A program made the position numbers and the translations under genes. The notes under the pieces are model-generated. The model was not told where the DNA came from and did not search any database. It was given only the letters and a program-made list of their open reading frames with translations. From an uncultured Clostridia bacterium (lineage in GTDB: Bacteria; Bacillota; Clostridia; TANB77; CAG-508), in contig CAPYID010000002.1 in NCBI GenBank assembly GCA_948739805.1, positions 8,961 through 72,960 on the forward strand: a stretch of DNA of 64,000 nt, in the 5' to 3' direction. This document shows positions 24,810-33,344 of this stretch, piece by piece (the stretch's first letter is position 1; each line of letters starts with the position of its first letter).

Positions 24810-26963
24810 ATGGAAAAAATAATACAAACAATAGCAAACGAATTACAAATAAAAAATACACAAGTAGAAAATACAATAAAATTAATAGATGAAGGAAACA
24901 CAATACCATTTATAGCGAGATATAGAAAAGAGGTTACAGGAGGATTAAGTGATGAAACTTTAAGAAACCTAAATGAAAGGCTTACATATTTAAGAAACCT
25001 AGAAACAAGAAAAGAAGAAATAAGAAAATCCATAGAAGAACAAGGAAAAATGACAGAAGAACTAGGGATAGCAATAGAAAATGCAATTACATTAGCAGAG
25101 GTAGAAGATATCTATAGACCATATAAGCAAAAGAAGAAAACAAGAGCAACAGTTGCAAAAGCGAAAGGATTAGAACCATTAAGTATAATAATTTATGCAC
25201 AAGAAGAAAAAGAAGACATAAACAGAATAGCAGAAAAATATATAGATGAAGAAAAAGAGGTAAATTCAGTAGAAGAAGCAATAGCAGGAGCATTAGACAT
25301 AATAGCAGAAAACATATCAGATGATGCAAGATATAGAAAAAAGATAAAAGGTTATTGTTATAGAGAAGGCTATATAGTAACAAAAGCATCAAAAGAAGAT
25401 GAACAAACAAATTATGAGATGTATTATGACTATAAAGAAAAAATCAATCAAATACCAAGCCATAGAATATTAGCGATAAACAGAGGAGAAAAAGAAGAAG
25501 CAATAAAAGTAAAGATAGAGAAACCAGAAGATAAAATAATATCATATATAGAAAGAGATATTATAAAAGGAAAAACACAATTCGAAGAAATGTTAAAAAC
25601 AACGATATTAGATGCATTTAAAAGATTAATAGAGCCATCAATAGAAAGAGAAATAAGAAGCGACTTAACAGAAAAGGCAGATGACAAAGCAATAAAAGTA
25701 TTCGGAAAAAATGCAAAACAACTATTATTAGGTGCACCAATAAAAGGAAAAACAGTTATGGGATTTGACCCAGCATATAGAACAGGTTGTAAAATAGCAG
25801 TAATAGACGAAACAGGAAAAGTATTGGATACAGAAACTGTATATCCAACAGCACCACAAAATGATGTACAAGGGGCAAAAGAAAAACTAATAAAACTAAT
25901 AAAAAAAGATGAAATAGATATGATAGCTATTGGAAATGGAACAGCATCAAGAGAATCAGAAATGTTTGTAGCAGACATGATAAAAGAAGTAGATAGAGAA
26001 GTACATTATGCAATAGTAAGTGAAGCGGGAGCATCAGTTTATTCAGCATCAAAATTAGCAACAGAAGAATACCCAGATATAAATGTTTCAATAAGAGGAG
26101 CAATATCAATTGCAAGAAGACTACAAGACCCATTAGCAGAACTTGTAAAAATAGACCCAAAAGCTATTGGAGTAGGACAATATCAACATGATGTAAATCA
26201 GAAAACATTAAACGAAAGTCTAACAGGAGTAGTAGAAGATGCAGTAAATAAAGTTGGGGTAGACGTAAATATAGCAACACCATCACTACTATCATATGTA
26301 TCAGGAGTAAACTCAGGAATTGCAAAAAACATAGTAAAATATAGAGATGAAAACGGAAAATTCAAAAACAGGAAGCAATTATTAAAAGTACCAAAATTAG
26401 GAAATGTAGCATATGAACAATGTTCAGGATTCTTAAGAATATCAGATGGAGACAATGCACTAGACATAACAGCAGTACATCCAGACAACTATGAGCAAAC
26501 AGAAAAACTATTAAATAAAGCAGGATTTGATAAAGAAGATTTAAGAAACAAAGACAAATTACAAGAATTAAAAGAAAAACTAAAATACATAAACATAAAA
26601 GAAACAGCAAAAGAACTAGAAATAGGAGAAATGACACTACAAGACATAATAGATGAATTAACAAAACCAGGAAGGGACCCAAGAGAAGAAATGCCAAAAC
26701 CGATATTAAGAAGTGATGTATTAAAGCTAGAAGACTTAACAGAAGGAATGGTACTAACAGGAACAGTAAGAAACGTAATAGACTTTGGAGCATTTATAGA
26801 CATAGGAGTAAAACATGATGGACTAGTACACATATCAGAAATGAGCAATAGTTACATAAAAAATCCATCAGATGTAGTATCAGTAGGAGACATAGTAAAG
26901 GTAAAAGTCATAAAAATAGACAAAGACAGACAAAAAGTAGGATTAAGCATGAAGCTTAATTAA
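24810..26963 (+). CDS. tex: Tex-family S1 RNA-binding protein
   Basis: Tex is a nucleic-acid-binding accessory factor of transcription. The 717-aa product has the N-terminal helical domain, a YqgF-like RNase H fold (PIKGKTVMGFDPAYRTGCKI near residue 310), and helix-hairpin-helix repeats (GIAKNIVKYRDENGKFKNRK). It ends with an S1 domain (EGMVLTGTVRNVIDFGAFID). The length is normal. ATG 24810 follows AGGAACAAAGG. The last codons recur in the downstream spacer, and the stop lies in a perfect 26-bp hairpin. Confidence 0.95.
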   Translation: MEKIIQTIANELQIKNTQVENTIKLIDEGNTIPFIARYRKEVTGGLSDETLRNLNERLTYLRNLETRKEEIRKSIEEQGKMTEELGIAIENAITLAEVEDIYRPYKQKKKTRATVAKAKGLEPLSIIIYAQEEKEDINRIAEKYIDEEKEVNSVEEAIAGALDIIAENISDDARYRKKIKGYCYREGYIVTKASKEDEQTNYEMYYDYKEKINQIPSHRILAINRGEKEEAIKVKIEKPEDKIISYIERDIIKGKTQFEEMLKTTILDAFKRLIEPSIEREIRSDLTEKADDKAIKVFGKNAKQLLLGAPIKGKTVMGFDPAYRTGCKIAVIDETGKVLDTETVYPTAPQNDVQGAKEKLIKLIKKDEIDMIAIGNGTASRESEMFVADMIKEVDREVHYAIVSEAGASVYSASKLATEEYPDINVSIRGAISIARRLQDPLAELVKIDPKAIGVGQYQHDVNQKTLNESLTGVVEDAVNKVGVDVNIATPSLLSYVSGVNSGIAKNIVKYRDENGKFKNRKQLLKVPKLGNVAYEQCSGFLRISDGDNALDITAVHPDNYEQTEKLLNKAGFDKEDLRNKDKLQELKEKLKYINIKETAKELEIGEMTLQDIIDELTKPGRDPREEMPKPILRSDVLKLEDLTEGMVLTGTVRNVIDFGAFIDIGVKHDGLVHISEMSNSYIKNPSDVVSVGDIVKVKVIKIDKDRQKVGLSMKLN

Positions 26964-27010
26964 TTACATTGAGAAAGTGATAATATCACTTTCTCAATGT
27001 AATTAATTAA
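26956..27010. repeat. Perfect 26-bp stem hairpin over the tex stop codon
   Basis: Bases 26956-26981 are exactly complementary to 26985-27010 with a 3-base loop (AAT). The stem includes the tex stop codon at 26961-26963. No U-tract follows. It probably ends or protects the tex mRNA. Confidence 0.9.
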
Positions 27011-27116
27011 CTTCATGCGCTGACGTGGGAAATTTGCGAAGCAAATTTCACTCGACATTAAGCATGAAAAAGAAAAAATAGTAGATTCACTCGTCATTGA
27101 GTATGAAACTTAATAA
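27011..27116. repeat. Palindromic element and duplicated tex-end fragments
   Basis: GAAATTTGC-GAA-GCAAATTTC (27029-27049) is the same hairpin as in the 64-bp array at position 1, with the same ACGTG before and CTCG after. Fragments of the tex end (ATTAAGCATGAA, first at 26943) recur at 27057-27068, and a divergent copy (ATTGAGTATGAAACTTAAT) at 27097-27115. Confidence 0.75.
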
Positions 27117-27121
27117 TTAGC

Positions 27122-27160
27122 TTGTAGGGGCGATTAGTAATCGCCCGTTCTTCGAAGGAT
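27122..27160. repeat. GTAGGGGCG palindromic repeat (REP-like)
   Basis: GTAGGGGCGATTAGTAATCG followed by CCCG and TTCTTCGAAGG matches the unit at 4946-4981. Confidence 0.85.
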
Positions 27161-27218
27161 TTTCCATAAATATTTAAAATAAATTTATTATAATATTAAA
27201 AACAAGGGGTAAATTGTA

Positions 27219-27407
27219 ATGGGAGTATTAATTATAAAAATAATAGGTCTTATAATAGTAACAATAGGAGTAATAAGTATATGTGATGCGAGAGACTTAT
27301 CAAAGAAGTTTTTTAGTGATTCTGATAAAAACAGTTCAGCTATGATATTAAGAATATCAGGTTTTATAATTGCCATAATGGGAGGAATTGCAGTTTATCT
27401 ATCTTAA
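27219..27407 (+). CDS. Small two-helix membrane protein
   Basis: The 62-aa product has two hydrophobic helices (IIKIIGLIIVTIGVISICDA and ISGFIIAIMGGIAVYL) joined by a polar loop with KKFFSDSDKNSS. Similar 60-65 aa proteins with a DAR and KKFFS/F loop occur in Clostridia, as I recall, without known function. CAAGGGGT precedes ATG 27219. It stands alone between REP-like repeats and the L,D-transpeptidase gene. Confidence 0.75.
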   Translation: MGVLIIKIIGLIIVTIGVISICDARDLSKKFFSDSDKNSSAMILRISGFIIAIMGGIAVYLS

Positions 27408-27495
27408 AAAATAATTTACATTTAGAATAGTCTAATAACATAATTAGTAATATTGTTTTTGAATTTGTACTTTAAGGAAGGAAATGATATAAAAA

Positions 27496-28479
27496 ATGAA
27501 GAAGCGAAAGTTAAAAAAAGAAGTTAAATTGCTATTATTCCTAATGTTATTGCTACTAATAGTAATTCTTCTAATCATAGCTGTAAATGCAGTGGTATTT
27601 AATGGTTCTAACTCACAAAATAATAATATAGAGAATAATATAAAAGAAAATATAGCTCAAAAAGAAGAAGAGAATATAATAAAAGTAGTAATAGATGATA
27701 AAAACAAAGATGAGGAAAATAATAATAACAGCGATAATGAAAACAATAAAAATAATGATGATAATGAAAATAATCAAAATAATGAAAATAATAACAACCC
27801 AAATAGTAATGAGCAAGGGGAGGAAAATGTGAATAATAAAGACAATGGCAACAAGGTAGACACTACAAAAAAAGATAAAAATACATATTATATAAAAATA
27901 AATAACCAAGCAAATGTAGTAACTATTTACACAAAAGATTCAAAAGGAAAATATACGGTACCTGTAAAAGCAATGATTTGTTCAATAGGAGAGGCGACAC
28001 CAAAATCAGGTGTATATAGAACTTCAGATATGTATACATGGAGATTGCTACAAGGAGATGTATATGGACAATATGCAGTTAGAATAACAGGACATATCTT
28101 ATTTCACTCAGTCCCATACAAAAAGCGAGCCAAAGACACTTTAGAATGGTGGGAATATGATAAACTTGGAACAGATGCATCATTAGGATGTATAAGGCTT
28201 ACAGTAGAAGATGCAAAATGGATTTATGACAATTGTCCAAAAGGTACACAAGTAGAATTCTATTACTCATCTGACCCAGGTCCATTAGGAAAGCCAACAT
28301 CAAAGAAAATATCATCATATGATGAAAAATTGAAAAGTTGGGATCCAACAGACCCAGATACTAAAAATCCATGGAAAACTTACGTAGAAACAGGAGTACC
28401 ATCACAAGGAGATACAACAGAAACAGGAACACAACCAGTAAATCCATCAAATACAAATTCAGTTTCAGACAACATTTAA
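27496..28479 (+). CDS. L,D-transpeptidase (YkuD domain)
   Basis: L,D-transpeptidases make 3-3 cross-links in peptidoglycan or attach proteins to it. The 327-aa product has an N-terminal membrane anchor (residues 11-32), then an Asn/Glu-rich low-complexity linker of about 80 residues. The YkuD domain runs at about residues 130-265 with HILFHSVPY and the catalytic motif TDASLGCIRL. The C-terminal 55 residues are Pro/Thr-rich and disordered. It is an extracytoplasmic enzyme. AAGGAAGGA precedes ATG 27496. Confidence 0.93.
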   Translation: MKKRKLKKEVKLLLFLMLLLLIVILLIIAVNAVVFNGSNSQNNNIENNIKENIAQKEEENIIKVVIDDKNKDEENNNNSDNENNKNNDDNENNQNNENNNNPNSNEQGEENVNNKDNGNKVDTTKKDKNTYYIKINNQANVVTIYTKDSKGKYTVPVKAMICSIGEATPKSGVYRTSDMYTWRLLQGDVYGQYAVRITGHILFHSVPYKKRAKDTLEWWEYDKLGTDASLGCIRLTVEDAKWIYDNCPKGTQVEFYYSSDPGPLGKPTSKKISSYDEKLKSWDPTDPDTKNPWKTYVETGVPSQGDTTETGTQPVNPSNTNSVSDNI

Positions 28480-28481
28480 TA

Positions 28482-28506
28482 GTAGGGGCGCCCTTTGGGC
28501 GTCCGA
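28482..28506. repeat. GTAGGGGCGCCC palindrome (REP-like)
   Basis: GGGGCGCCC-TTT-GGGCGTCC forms a GC-rich hairpin just after the L,D-transpeptidase stop. It shares the GTAGGGGC start with the other family members. Confidence 0.8.
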
Positions 28507-28598
28507 TAATCATATATAAAATTACAAGAAGTGCTTGATATTTTCCACATTGTGTTATAAAATGTAACACATATATTATAAAAAAGGATGATGTAGTT

Positions 28599-31238
28599 AT
28601 GGAAAAAATACATAAGTTAAATGATAAGTATAATCCAAAAGAATTTGAAGATAAAATATATAATGAGTGGGAACAAAAGGGATATTTTAAACCAAATGGA
28701 AACAAATCAAAAGGAAGCTATTCAATTGTTATGCCACCACCAAATGTAACTGGAAAATTACATATGGGACACGCTTTAGATGGAGCAATACAAGATTTAT
28801 TAATTAGATATAAAAGAATGCAAGGATATAATACTTTATGGGTTCCAGGAACAGACCACTCTGCACTTTCTACTGAAGCTAAAATAGTAGAACAAATGAA
28901 GAAAGAAGGAATAAAGAAATCTGATATAGGAAGAGAAAAATTCTTAGAAAGAGCATGGGAATGGACTAACCTTTATGGAGGAACAATAGTATCACAACAG
29001 AAAAAATTAGGATGTTCTTGTGATTGGTCACGTGCAAGATTTACTATGGATGAGGGACTTTCAGAGGCAGTTCATGAAGCATTTAAAAGACTATATAATA
29101 AAGGTTTAATATATAAAGGAAAAAGAATGATAAATTACTGTCCAGGTTGTAATACTTCTATTTCAGATGCAGAAATTGAATATAAAGAAGAAACATCACA
29201 TTTATGGTATGTAAAATATCCAATAGTTGGAGAAGAAGGATTTATTGTAGTTGCAACAACTAGACCAGAAACGATGTTAGGAGATACAGCAGTGACAGTT
29301 AATCCAAAAGATGAAAGATATAAAGGTATAATAGGCAAAAAAGTAAAATTACCAATAGTTGGAAGAGAAATTCCTATAATAGCAGATAGATTTGTTGAAA
29401 TGGAATTTGGAACAGGTTGTGTTAAAGTAACACCAGCACATGATATTAATGATTATCAATCAGGGCTAGACCATAATCTAGAAATAATAGAGGTATTTGA
29501 TGAAGACTTAAAAATGAAAGACATTGTACCAGAATATGAAGGTATGGATATATATGAGGCAAGAAAATTAATTGTAAATAGACTAGAAAAAGAAGGGTAC
29601 TTATTAAAGACAGAGGATTATACACATAATGTTGCAAAATGTGATAGATGTAAAAGTACAATTGAGCCAAGGATTTCAGAGCAATGGTTTGTAAAAATGG
29701 AAGAACTTGCAAAGCCTGCAATAAAAGCAGTTGAAGAGGGAAAGGTTAGATTTGTACCGAAAAAGTATGAAACTACCTATTTTAACTGGATGAAAAATAT
29801 AAAAGATTGGTGTATTTCACGTCAAATTTGGTGGGGACATCAAATTCCAGCATATTATTGTGATAAATGTGGAGAAATTACAGTTTCAAACACAGAACCT
29901 GAGAAATGTAGTAAATGTGGACATGATAAATTCACACAAGACACTGATACTTTAGACACATGGTTTAGTTCGGCATTATGGCCATTTTCAACAATGGGAT
30001 GGCCAAATACAGAAGCAGAGGATTTTAAAACATTTTTTCCAACCAATACATTAGTTACAGGATATGATATTATTCAGGCATGGGTATCAAGAATGATTTA
30101 CTCATCACTTGCATACACTAATGAAATTCCATTTCACGATGTATTAATACATGGAATAGTAAGAGATGCTAAGGGAAGAAAAATGTCTAAATCTTTAGGA
30201 AATGGAATTGACCCAATAGAAATAATTGATGAATATAGCACAGATGCTTTAAGATTTTCATTAATAATGGGAATTACAGCAGGAAACGATATTAGGTATA
30301 TTCCTGAAAAGTTAGACTCAGCAAGTAATTTTGCAAATAAACTATGGAATGCATCTAAATTTGCATTAATGAATTTAGAGGACTATAATGGCGAAGAAAT
30401 GCAGATTTCTGAACTATGCAAAGAAGATAAATGGATAATATCAAAATTAAATACCTTAGTAAAAGAAGTAAAGATAAATCTAGATAACTACGATTTAGGA
30501 GTTGCAGCAGCTAAGATATATGACTTTATATGGAAGGAATTTTGCGATTGGTATATTGAAATTATAAAAACACGTTTATATGATAAAGAAGCAAAAACTA
30601 GAAAAGTGGCACAATATACTATAAACAAAGTATTATGTGATGTATTGAAATTATTACATCCAATGATGCCATTTATTACAGAAGAAATATATACAAAACT
30701 ATATAATAATGATGAAAGCATAATGATTTCTTCATGGCCAGAATATAATGAAAAATTAAGTTTTGTAAGAGAAGAAGAAGAAATAGAAAAGCTAAAGGAG
30801 ATAATAGTAAGTATAAGAAATCTAAGGGCAAATATGAATGTACCTAATAGTAGGAAAACAAAATTAATTTTTGTAACTACTAGACATACAGAATGTATAA
30901 ATTCATCAATAGGATTTTTAAGGAAAATGGGATATGCAGAAGAGATACAAATACAATCTGACAAAGCAGGAATACCCAATAATGCATTATCAATATTAAC
31001 AGATGGAATAGAATTATATATTCCAATAGAAGAGTTGGTTAATATTGAAGAAGAGAAGAAAAGATTAGATAAAGAAAAGGCAAAATTACAGATTGAAATA
31101 GAAAAAGCAAGTAAGATGCTATCGAATGAGGGATTTTTAAATAAAGCACCTGAAAGTAGAGTAAATGAAGAAAAAGTAAAACTAGAAAAATACAAAGAGA
31201 TGTTAGCAAACATAGAAGAAAGAATAAGTAATATGTAA
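28599..31238 (+). CDS. valS: Valyl-tRNA synthetase
   Basis: ValS charges tRNA-Val and edits threonine mischarging. The 879-aa class I enzyme has the HIGH-type PNVTGKLHMGHAL (near residue 46), the editing domain with ATTRPETMLGDTAVTVNP, the KMSKS loop in GRKMSKSLGNGIDP, and a C-terminal coiled coil. Cysteine pairs (CPGC, CDRC, CDKC, CSKC) suggest bound zinc. The promoter TTGATA with TAAAAT lies near 28535-28560, and no T-box leader is visible in the 119-base spacer. AAAAGGATG precedes ATG 28599. Confidence 0.98.
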   Translation: MEKIHKLNDKYNPKEFEDKIYNEWEQKGYFKPNGNKSKGSYSIVMPPPNVTGKLHMGHALDGAIQDLLIRYKRMQGYNTLWVPGTDHSALSTEAKIVEQMKKEGIKKSDIGREKFLERAWEWTNLYGGTIVSQQKKLGCSCDWSRARFTMDEGLSEAVHEAFKRLYNKGLIYKGKRMINYCPGCNTSISDAEIEYKEETSHLWYVKYPIVGEEGFIVVATTRPETMLGDTAVTVNPKDERYKGIIGKKVKLPIVGREIPIIADRFVEMEFGTGCVKVTPAHDINDYQSGLDHNLEIIEVFDEDLKMKDIVPEYEGMDIYEARKLIVNRLEKEGYLLKTEDYTHNVAKCDRCKSTIEPRISEQWFVKMEELAKPAIKAVEEGKVRFVPKKYETTYFNWMKNIKDWCISRQIWWGHQIPAYYCDKCGEITVSNTEPEKCSKCGHDKFTQDTDTLDTWFSSALWPFSTMGWPNTEAEDFKTFFPTNTLVTGYDIIQAWVSRMIYSSLAYTNEIPFHDVLIHGIVRDAKGRKMSKSLGNGIDPIEIIDEYSTDALRFSLIMGITAGNDIRYIPEKLDSASNFANKLWNASKFALMNLEDYNGEEMQISELCKEDKWIISKLNTLVKEVKINLDNYDLGVAAAKIYDFIWKEFCDWYIEIIKTRLYDKEAKTRKVAQYTINKVLCDVLKLLHPMMPFITEEIYTKLYNNDESIMISSWPEYNEKLSFVREEEEIEKLKEIIVSIRNLRANMNVPNSRKTKLIFVTTRHTECINSSIGFLRKMGYAEEIQIQSDKAGIPNNALSILTDGIELYIPIEELVNIEEEKKRLDKEKAKLQIEIEKASKMLSNEGFLNKAPESRVNEEKVKLEKYKEMLANIEERISNM

Positions 31239-31272
31239 AAAAACAATGGGCTTTGCCCATTGTTTTTTTACA
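31237..31272. terminator. Bidirectional terminator between valS and the 31275 gene
   Basis: AAAAAACAATGGGC-TTTG-CCCATTGTTTTTT has U-tracts in both directions and so serves valS on the plus strand and the converging small gene on the minus strand. Confidence 0.9.
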
Positions 31273-31274
31273 TA

Positions 31275-31499
31275 TTACTCAATCTTTCTATCGCGTCCAC
31301 ACAATTTTTCATATTCTTTACATTTTATTTTATATTCCATTTGCATACACATAAATCTATAATACATATATGCCTGTTCATATTGTAACATAGGGTTAAA
31401 AGCAGGATTATTGTACATATCACTATTCATAGCAGTGGGGTCAAAATTCATATTATCATAGGGTGAAAAATTAGAAAAATCAAAATTATTTTTATCCAT
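31275..31499 (-). CDS. Small Asn/Met/Tyr-rich protein, unknown
   Basis: The 74-aa product MDKNNFDFSNFSPYDNMNFD continues with NNPAF and then a Tyr/Met-rich helix (QAYMYYRFMCMQMEYKIKCK). I recognise no family. The composition resembles small spore-coat-type proteins of Clostridia, which is only a suggestion. GGAGGT lies 9 bases before this ATG on the minus strand, which decides the start. It converges on valS over a shared terminator. Confidence 0.65.
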   Translation of the reverse strand: MDKNNFDFSNFSPYDNMNFDPTAMNSDMYNNPAFNPMLQYEQAYMYYRFMCMQMEYKIKCKEYEKLCGRDRKIE

Positions 31500-31553
31500 A
31501 ATACCTCCATTCAATACATCATATTAAAAGGACATGAAGAATATGCGAAAATT

Positions 31554-31636
31554 TTCACGTTTTTGACACCTAATTAAATAGAAAATTTCACGTTTTTGAT
31601 ACCTCATAAATCAAAAAACTTCACGTTTTGGATACC
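31554..31636. repeat. Three 17-bp repeats at an exact 33-bp period
   Basis: TTCACGTTTTTGACACC at 31554, TTCACGTTTTTGATACC at 31587 and TTCACGTTTTGGATACC at 31620 are spaced exactly 33 bp apart, about three helical turns, with 16-base AT-rich spacers that differ. Three copies and such short spacers do not make a CRISPR array. Iteron-like binding sites or a decayed tandem repeat are possible. They lie upstream of the small minus-strand gene. Confidence 0.85.
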
Positions 31637-31675
31637 GGCAATTTTGCGTGTTAAATAATTTTAGAAGTAAAAGAT

Positions 31676-31772
31676 CAGGGAAATTTAATCATATTACAGA
31701 AATATTACAAAAACCAAAAGCAGTATTTAGAAATAGTAGAGAGAATGTAGGGGAGCACAGTGTGAGTCCACT
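31676..31772. repeat. Left arm of a 97-bp inverted repeat around a dead transposase
   Basis: This segment is the reverse complement of 32321-32417 at about 93 of 97 positions. It ends with GTAGGGGAGCACAGTGTG, a member of the window's GTAGGGGC palindrome family. The arms point inward towards the REP-associated transposase remnant. Confidence 0.92.
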
Positions 31773-31851
31773 TTGTAACGAATTAATATAGTGCAAATAT
31801 AAATAAAAAGTAGTATACTACTAAAAAGATGGGGGCAGAAAAAGAGTAAAT

Positions 31852-32299
31852 ATGAAAGAATATCTGCCTAGAAGAATAAATATACGTTTAAAAGACTATG
31901 ATTATTTGAAAGAGGGAATGTATTTTATAACAATATGTATAAAAGACAGAATAGAGCTATTAGGGAAAATAACAAATAATACAATAAAATTAACAAAAGA
32001 AGGAGTTATAGTATAAGAGAATATAAAAATGATAGAAGAAATATATTTTAACATAAAAATAGATGAATATATAGTAATGCCGAATCATATACATATAATT
32101 CTATTAATTAACAAAAAAAGGGATAACAATCTCAAGGGTTATAAAACAATATAAAGAAAGTATAACCAAAAAATTAGGATATGCAATATTTCAAAAATTA
32201 TTTTACGAACATATTATACGAAACGAGAAAGAATATTTAAAGATAAAATAATATATACAAAATAATATTGCAAATTGGAAAGAAGACTGCTATTTTTAA
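31852..32299 (+). pseudogene. REP-associated tyrosine transposase (RAYT) remnant
   Basis: The reading starts MKEYLPRRINIRLKDYDYLK, with MYFITICIKDR and the HUH-type motif MPNHIHIILL, the hallmark of IS200/RAYT transposases that act on REP palindromes. It is broken by TAA at 32014-32016, by a frame change in an A-run near 32112-32119, and by another stop near 32249. The far end still reads ISRVIKQYKESITKKLGYAI and NWKEDCYF. None of the breaks is of the CGGA type, so this is real decay. It lies inside a 97-bp inverted repeat carrying the GTAGGGGC motif. Confidence 0.88.
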
Positions 32300-32320
32300 G
32301 ACAAAAGTAATCCGTTGGAG

Positions 32321-32417
32321 AGCGGACGCACACTGTGCGCCCCTACATTCTCTCTACTATTTCTAAATAATGCTTTTGGTTTTTGTAATATTTCTGTAAT
32401 ATGATTAAATTTCCCTG
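32321..32417. repeat. Right arm of the 97-bp inverted repeat
   Basis: This arm pairs with 31676-31772. Its GC-rich part, GCGGACGCACACTGTGCGCC, is itself a palindrome of the REP-like family. Only 18 bases of the promoter region separate it from the next gene's -35 box. Confidence 0.92.
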
Positions 32418-32435
32418 GTAAAAGATTTACATAAC

Positions 32436-32493
32436 TTGACTTTTCGCTAGAAATTTGGTACAATGAAAATGTAACAGTCACTCGAAGAGTGAC
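32436..32493 (+). promoter_or_regulatory. Strong promoter and leader hairpin of the 32523 gene
   Basis: TTGACT at 32436-32441, a 17-base spacer and TACAAT at 32459-32464. The leader contains a perfect hairpin GTCACTC-GAA-GAGTGAC (32477-32493). GAGAGGAA follows as ribosome binding site. Confidence 0.8.
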
Positions 32494-32522
32494 AAAACAG
32501 TGCTGATAGAGAGGAAATAACG

Positions 32523-32699
32523 ATGAAAAAAAACAAATTATTAAACAACAAACTAACAAGGACACTTGAGGCTGTCAGAGATATCTTTTTGTTTGCAACA
32601 CAACAAATAGCAGATATTATAAGCTTTTCAAAGAAAAGGTTCAGAAATGGAGCCTTCAGGGTAAGCTACGAAGATTATCATTGTGGCACCCGCAAGTAA
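32523..32699 (+). CDS. Small basic protein of 58 residues, unknown
   Basis: The product begins MKKNKLLNNKLTRTLEAVRD and ends EDYHCGTRK. It has an amphipathic or hydrophobic middle (DIFLFATQQIADIIS) flanked by lysine and arginine. I recognise no family. The case for a real gene is the near-consensus promoter with a 17-base spacer, the well-placed GAGAGGAA site and a hairpin terminator directly after it. It could be a small membrane-associated or secreted peptide. Proximity to a transposase remnant suggests it may be accessory. Confidence 0.6.
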   Translation: MKKNKLLNNKLTRTLEAVRDIFLFATQQIADIISFSKKRFRNGAFRVSYEDYHCGTRK

Positions 32700-32721
32700 T
32701 TTTATTGGTACTGCTAAAAAA

Positions 32722-32752
32722 GAGCTTAGCATTTTATGCTAAGCTCGAGTTT
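32722..32752 (+). terminator. Hairpin after the 58-aa gene
   Basis: GAGCTTAGCAT-TTT-ATGCTAAGCTC is a perfect 11-bp stem followed by GAGTTTATTAT. The following stretch to 32942 is AT-rich with no gene. Confidence 0.75.
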
Positions 32753-32942
32753 ATTATATAAACATATATATAATACAAAATGGGAATAATGAAACCTTAA
32801 CTACCCACAAATAGTTAATAATTTTACTTTACATTTTAGAATTATCATAAAAATAAAACCCACTGAATATAATTAACAAAAAGATTAAAAAGGAAAGAGG
32901 GCAAGAATTAGACTTGTTCTCCAGAAAGGGATGATATTAAAA

Positions 32943-33308
32943 ATGAATAATTATATAATTAGGATGTCTATTGGAATTGCTATTTCTATTGTATTAACAC
33001 TAATCTTACTATTTGTTTTTTCAATTATTTTGGCATATACCAATACTAGTGAAGCGACAATTGTACCTGTAATAATAGGTATAACAGGAATAAGTATATT
33101 ATCAGGAAGTTCAATTGCAACCTCTAAAATAAAGAAAAAGGGAATTATAAATGGCATGATAATAGGGGGAGTATATATCCTTATACTATATCTAATTTCA
33201 AGTATTTTAAGTGCACAGTTTGGTTTAAACATGTATTCAATTATTATGATTATTATTGGAATTATTGCTGGGGCAATAGGGGGGATAGTTGGCGTAAATT
33301 TAAGGTAA
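32943..33308 (+). CDS. TIGR04086-like four-helix membrane protein
   Basis: The 121-aa product has four hydrophobic helices separated by short loops (the first at ISIVLTLILLFVFSIILA, the last IIMIIIGIIAGAIGGIVGVN). It looks like the TIGR04086 membrane protein family of Clostridia, whose function is unknown. ATG 32943 is preferred to ATG 32931, which overlaps GAAAGGG. It converges on the XRE regulator gene over a shared terminator. Confidence 0.78.
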   Translation: MNNYIIRMSIGIAISIVLTLILLFVFSIILAYTNTSEATIVPVIIGITGISILSGSSIATSKIKKKGIINGMIIGGVYILILYLISSILSAQFGLNMYSIIMIIIGIIAGAIGGIVGVNLR

Positions 33309-33344
33309 AAAATAAACAGGATTTACCTGTTTATTTTTTACTCA
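33306..33344. terminator. Bidirectional terminator
   Basis: AAAAAATAAACAGG-ATTTA-CCTGTTTATTTTTT is followed by U-tracts on both strands. It serves the converging genes at 32943 and 33338. Confidence 0.9.

Noticed and set aside
25087..26793. Long minus-strand reading frames opposite tex
   Set aside because: They are Leu/Phe-rich shadows of an AT-rich coding strand, without binding sites or family matches. The same holds for those opposite secA, ftsK and secY.
28480..28598. T-box leader for valS
   Set aside because: The spacer is only 119 bases and holds a REP-like palindrome and promoter, with no T-box core sequence.
31554..31636. Short CRISPR-like array
   Set aside because: Only three 17-bp copies with 16-base AT-rich spacers and no cas genes nearby.
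31852..32299. RAYT gene rescued by the CGGA frameshift
   Set aside because: Its breaks are two TAA stops and an A-run slip, with no CGG involved. It is a decayed pseudogene.
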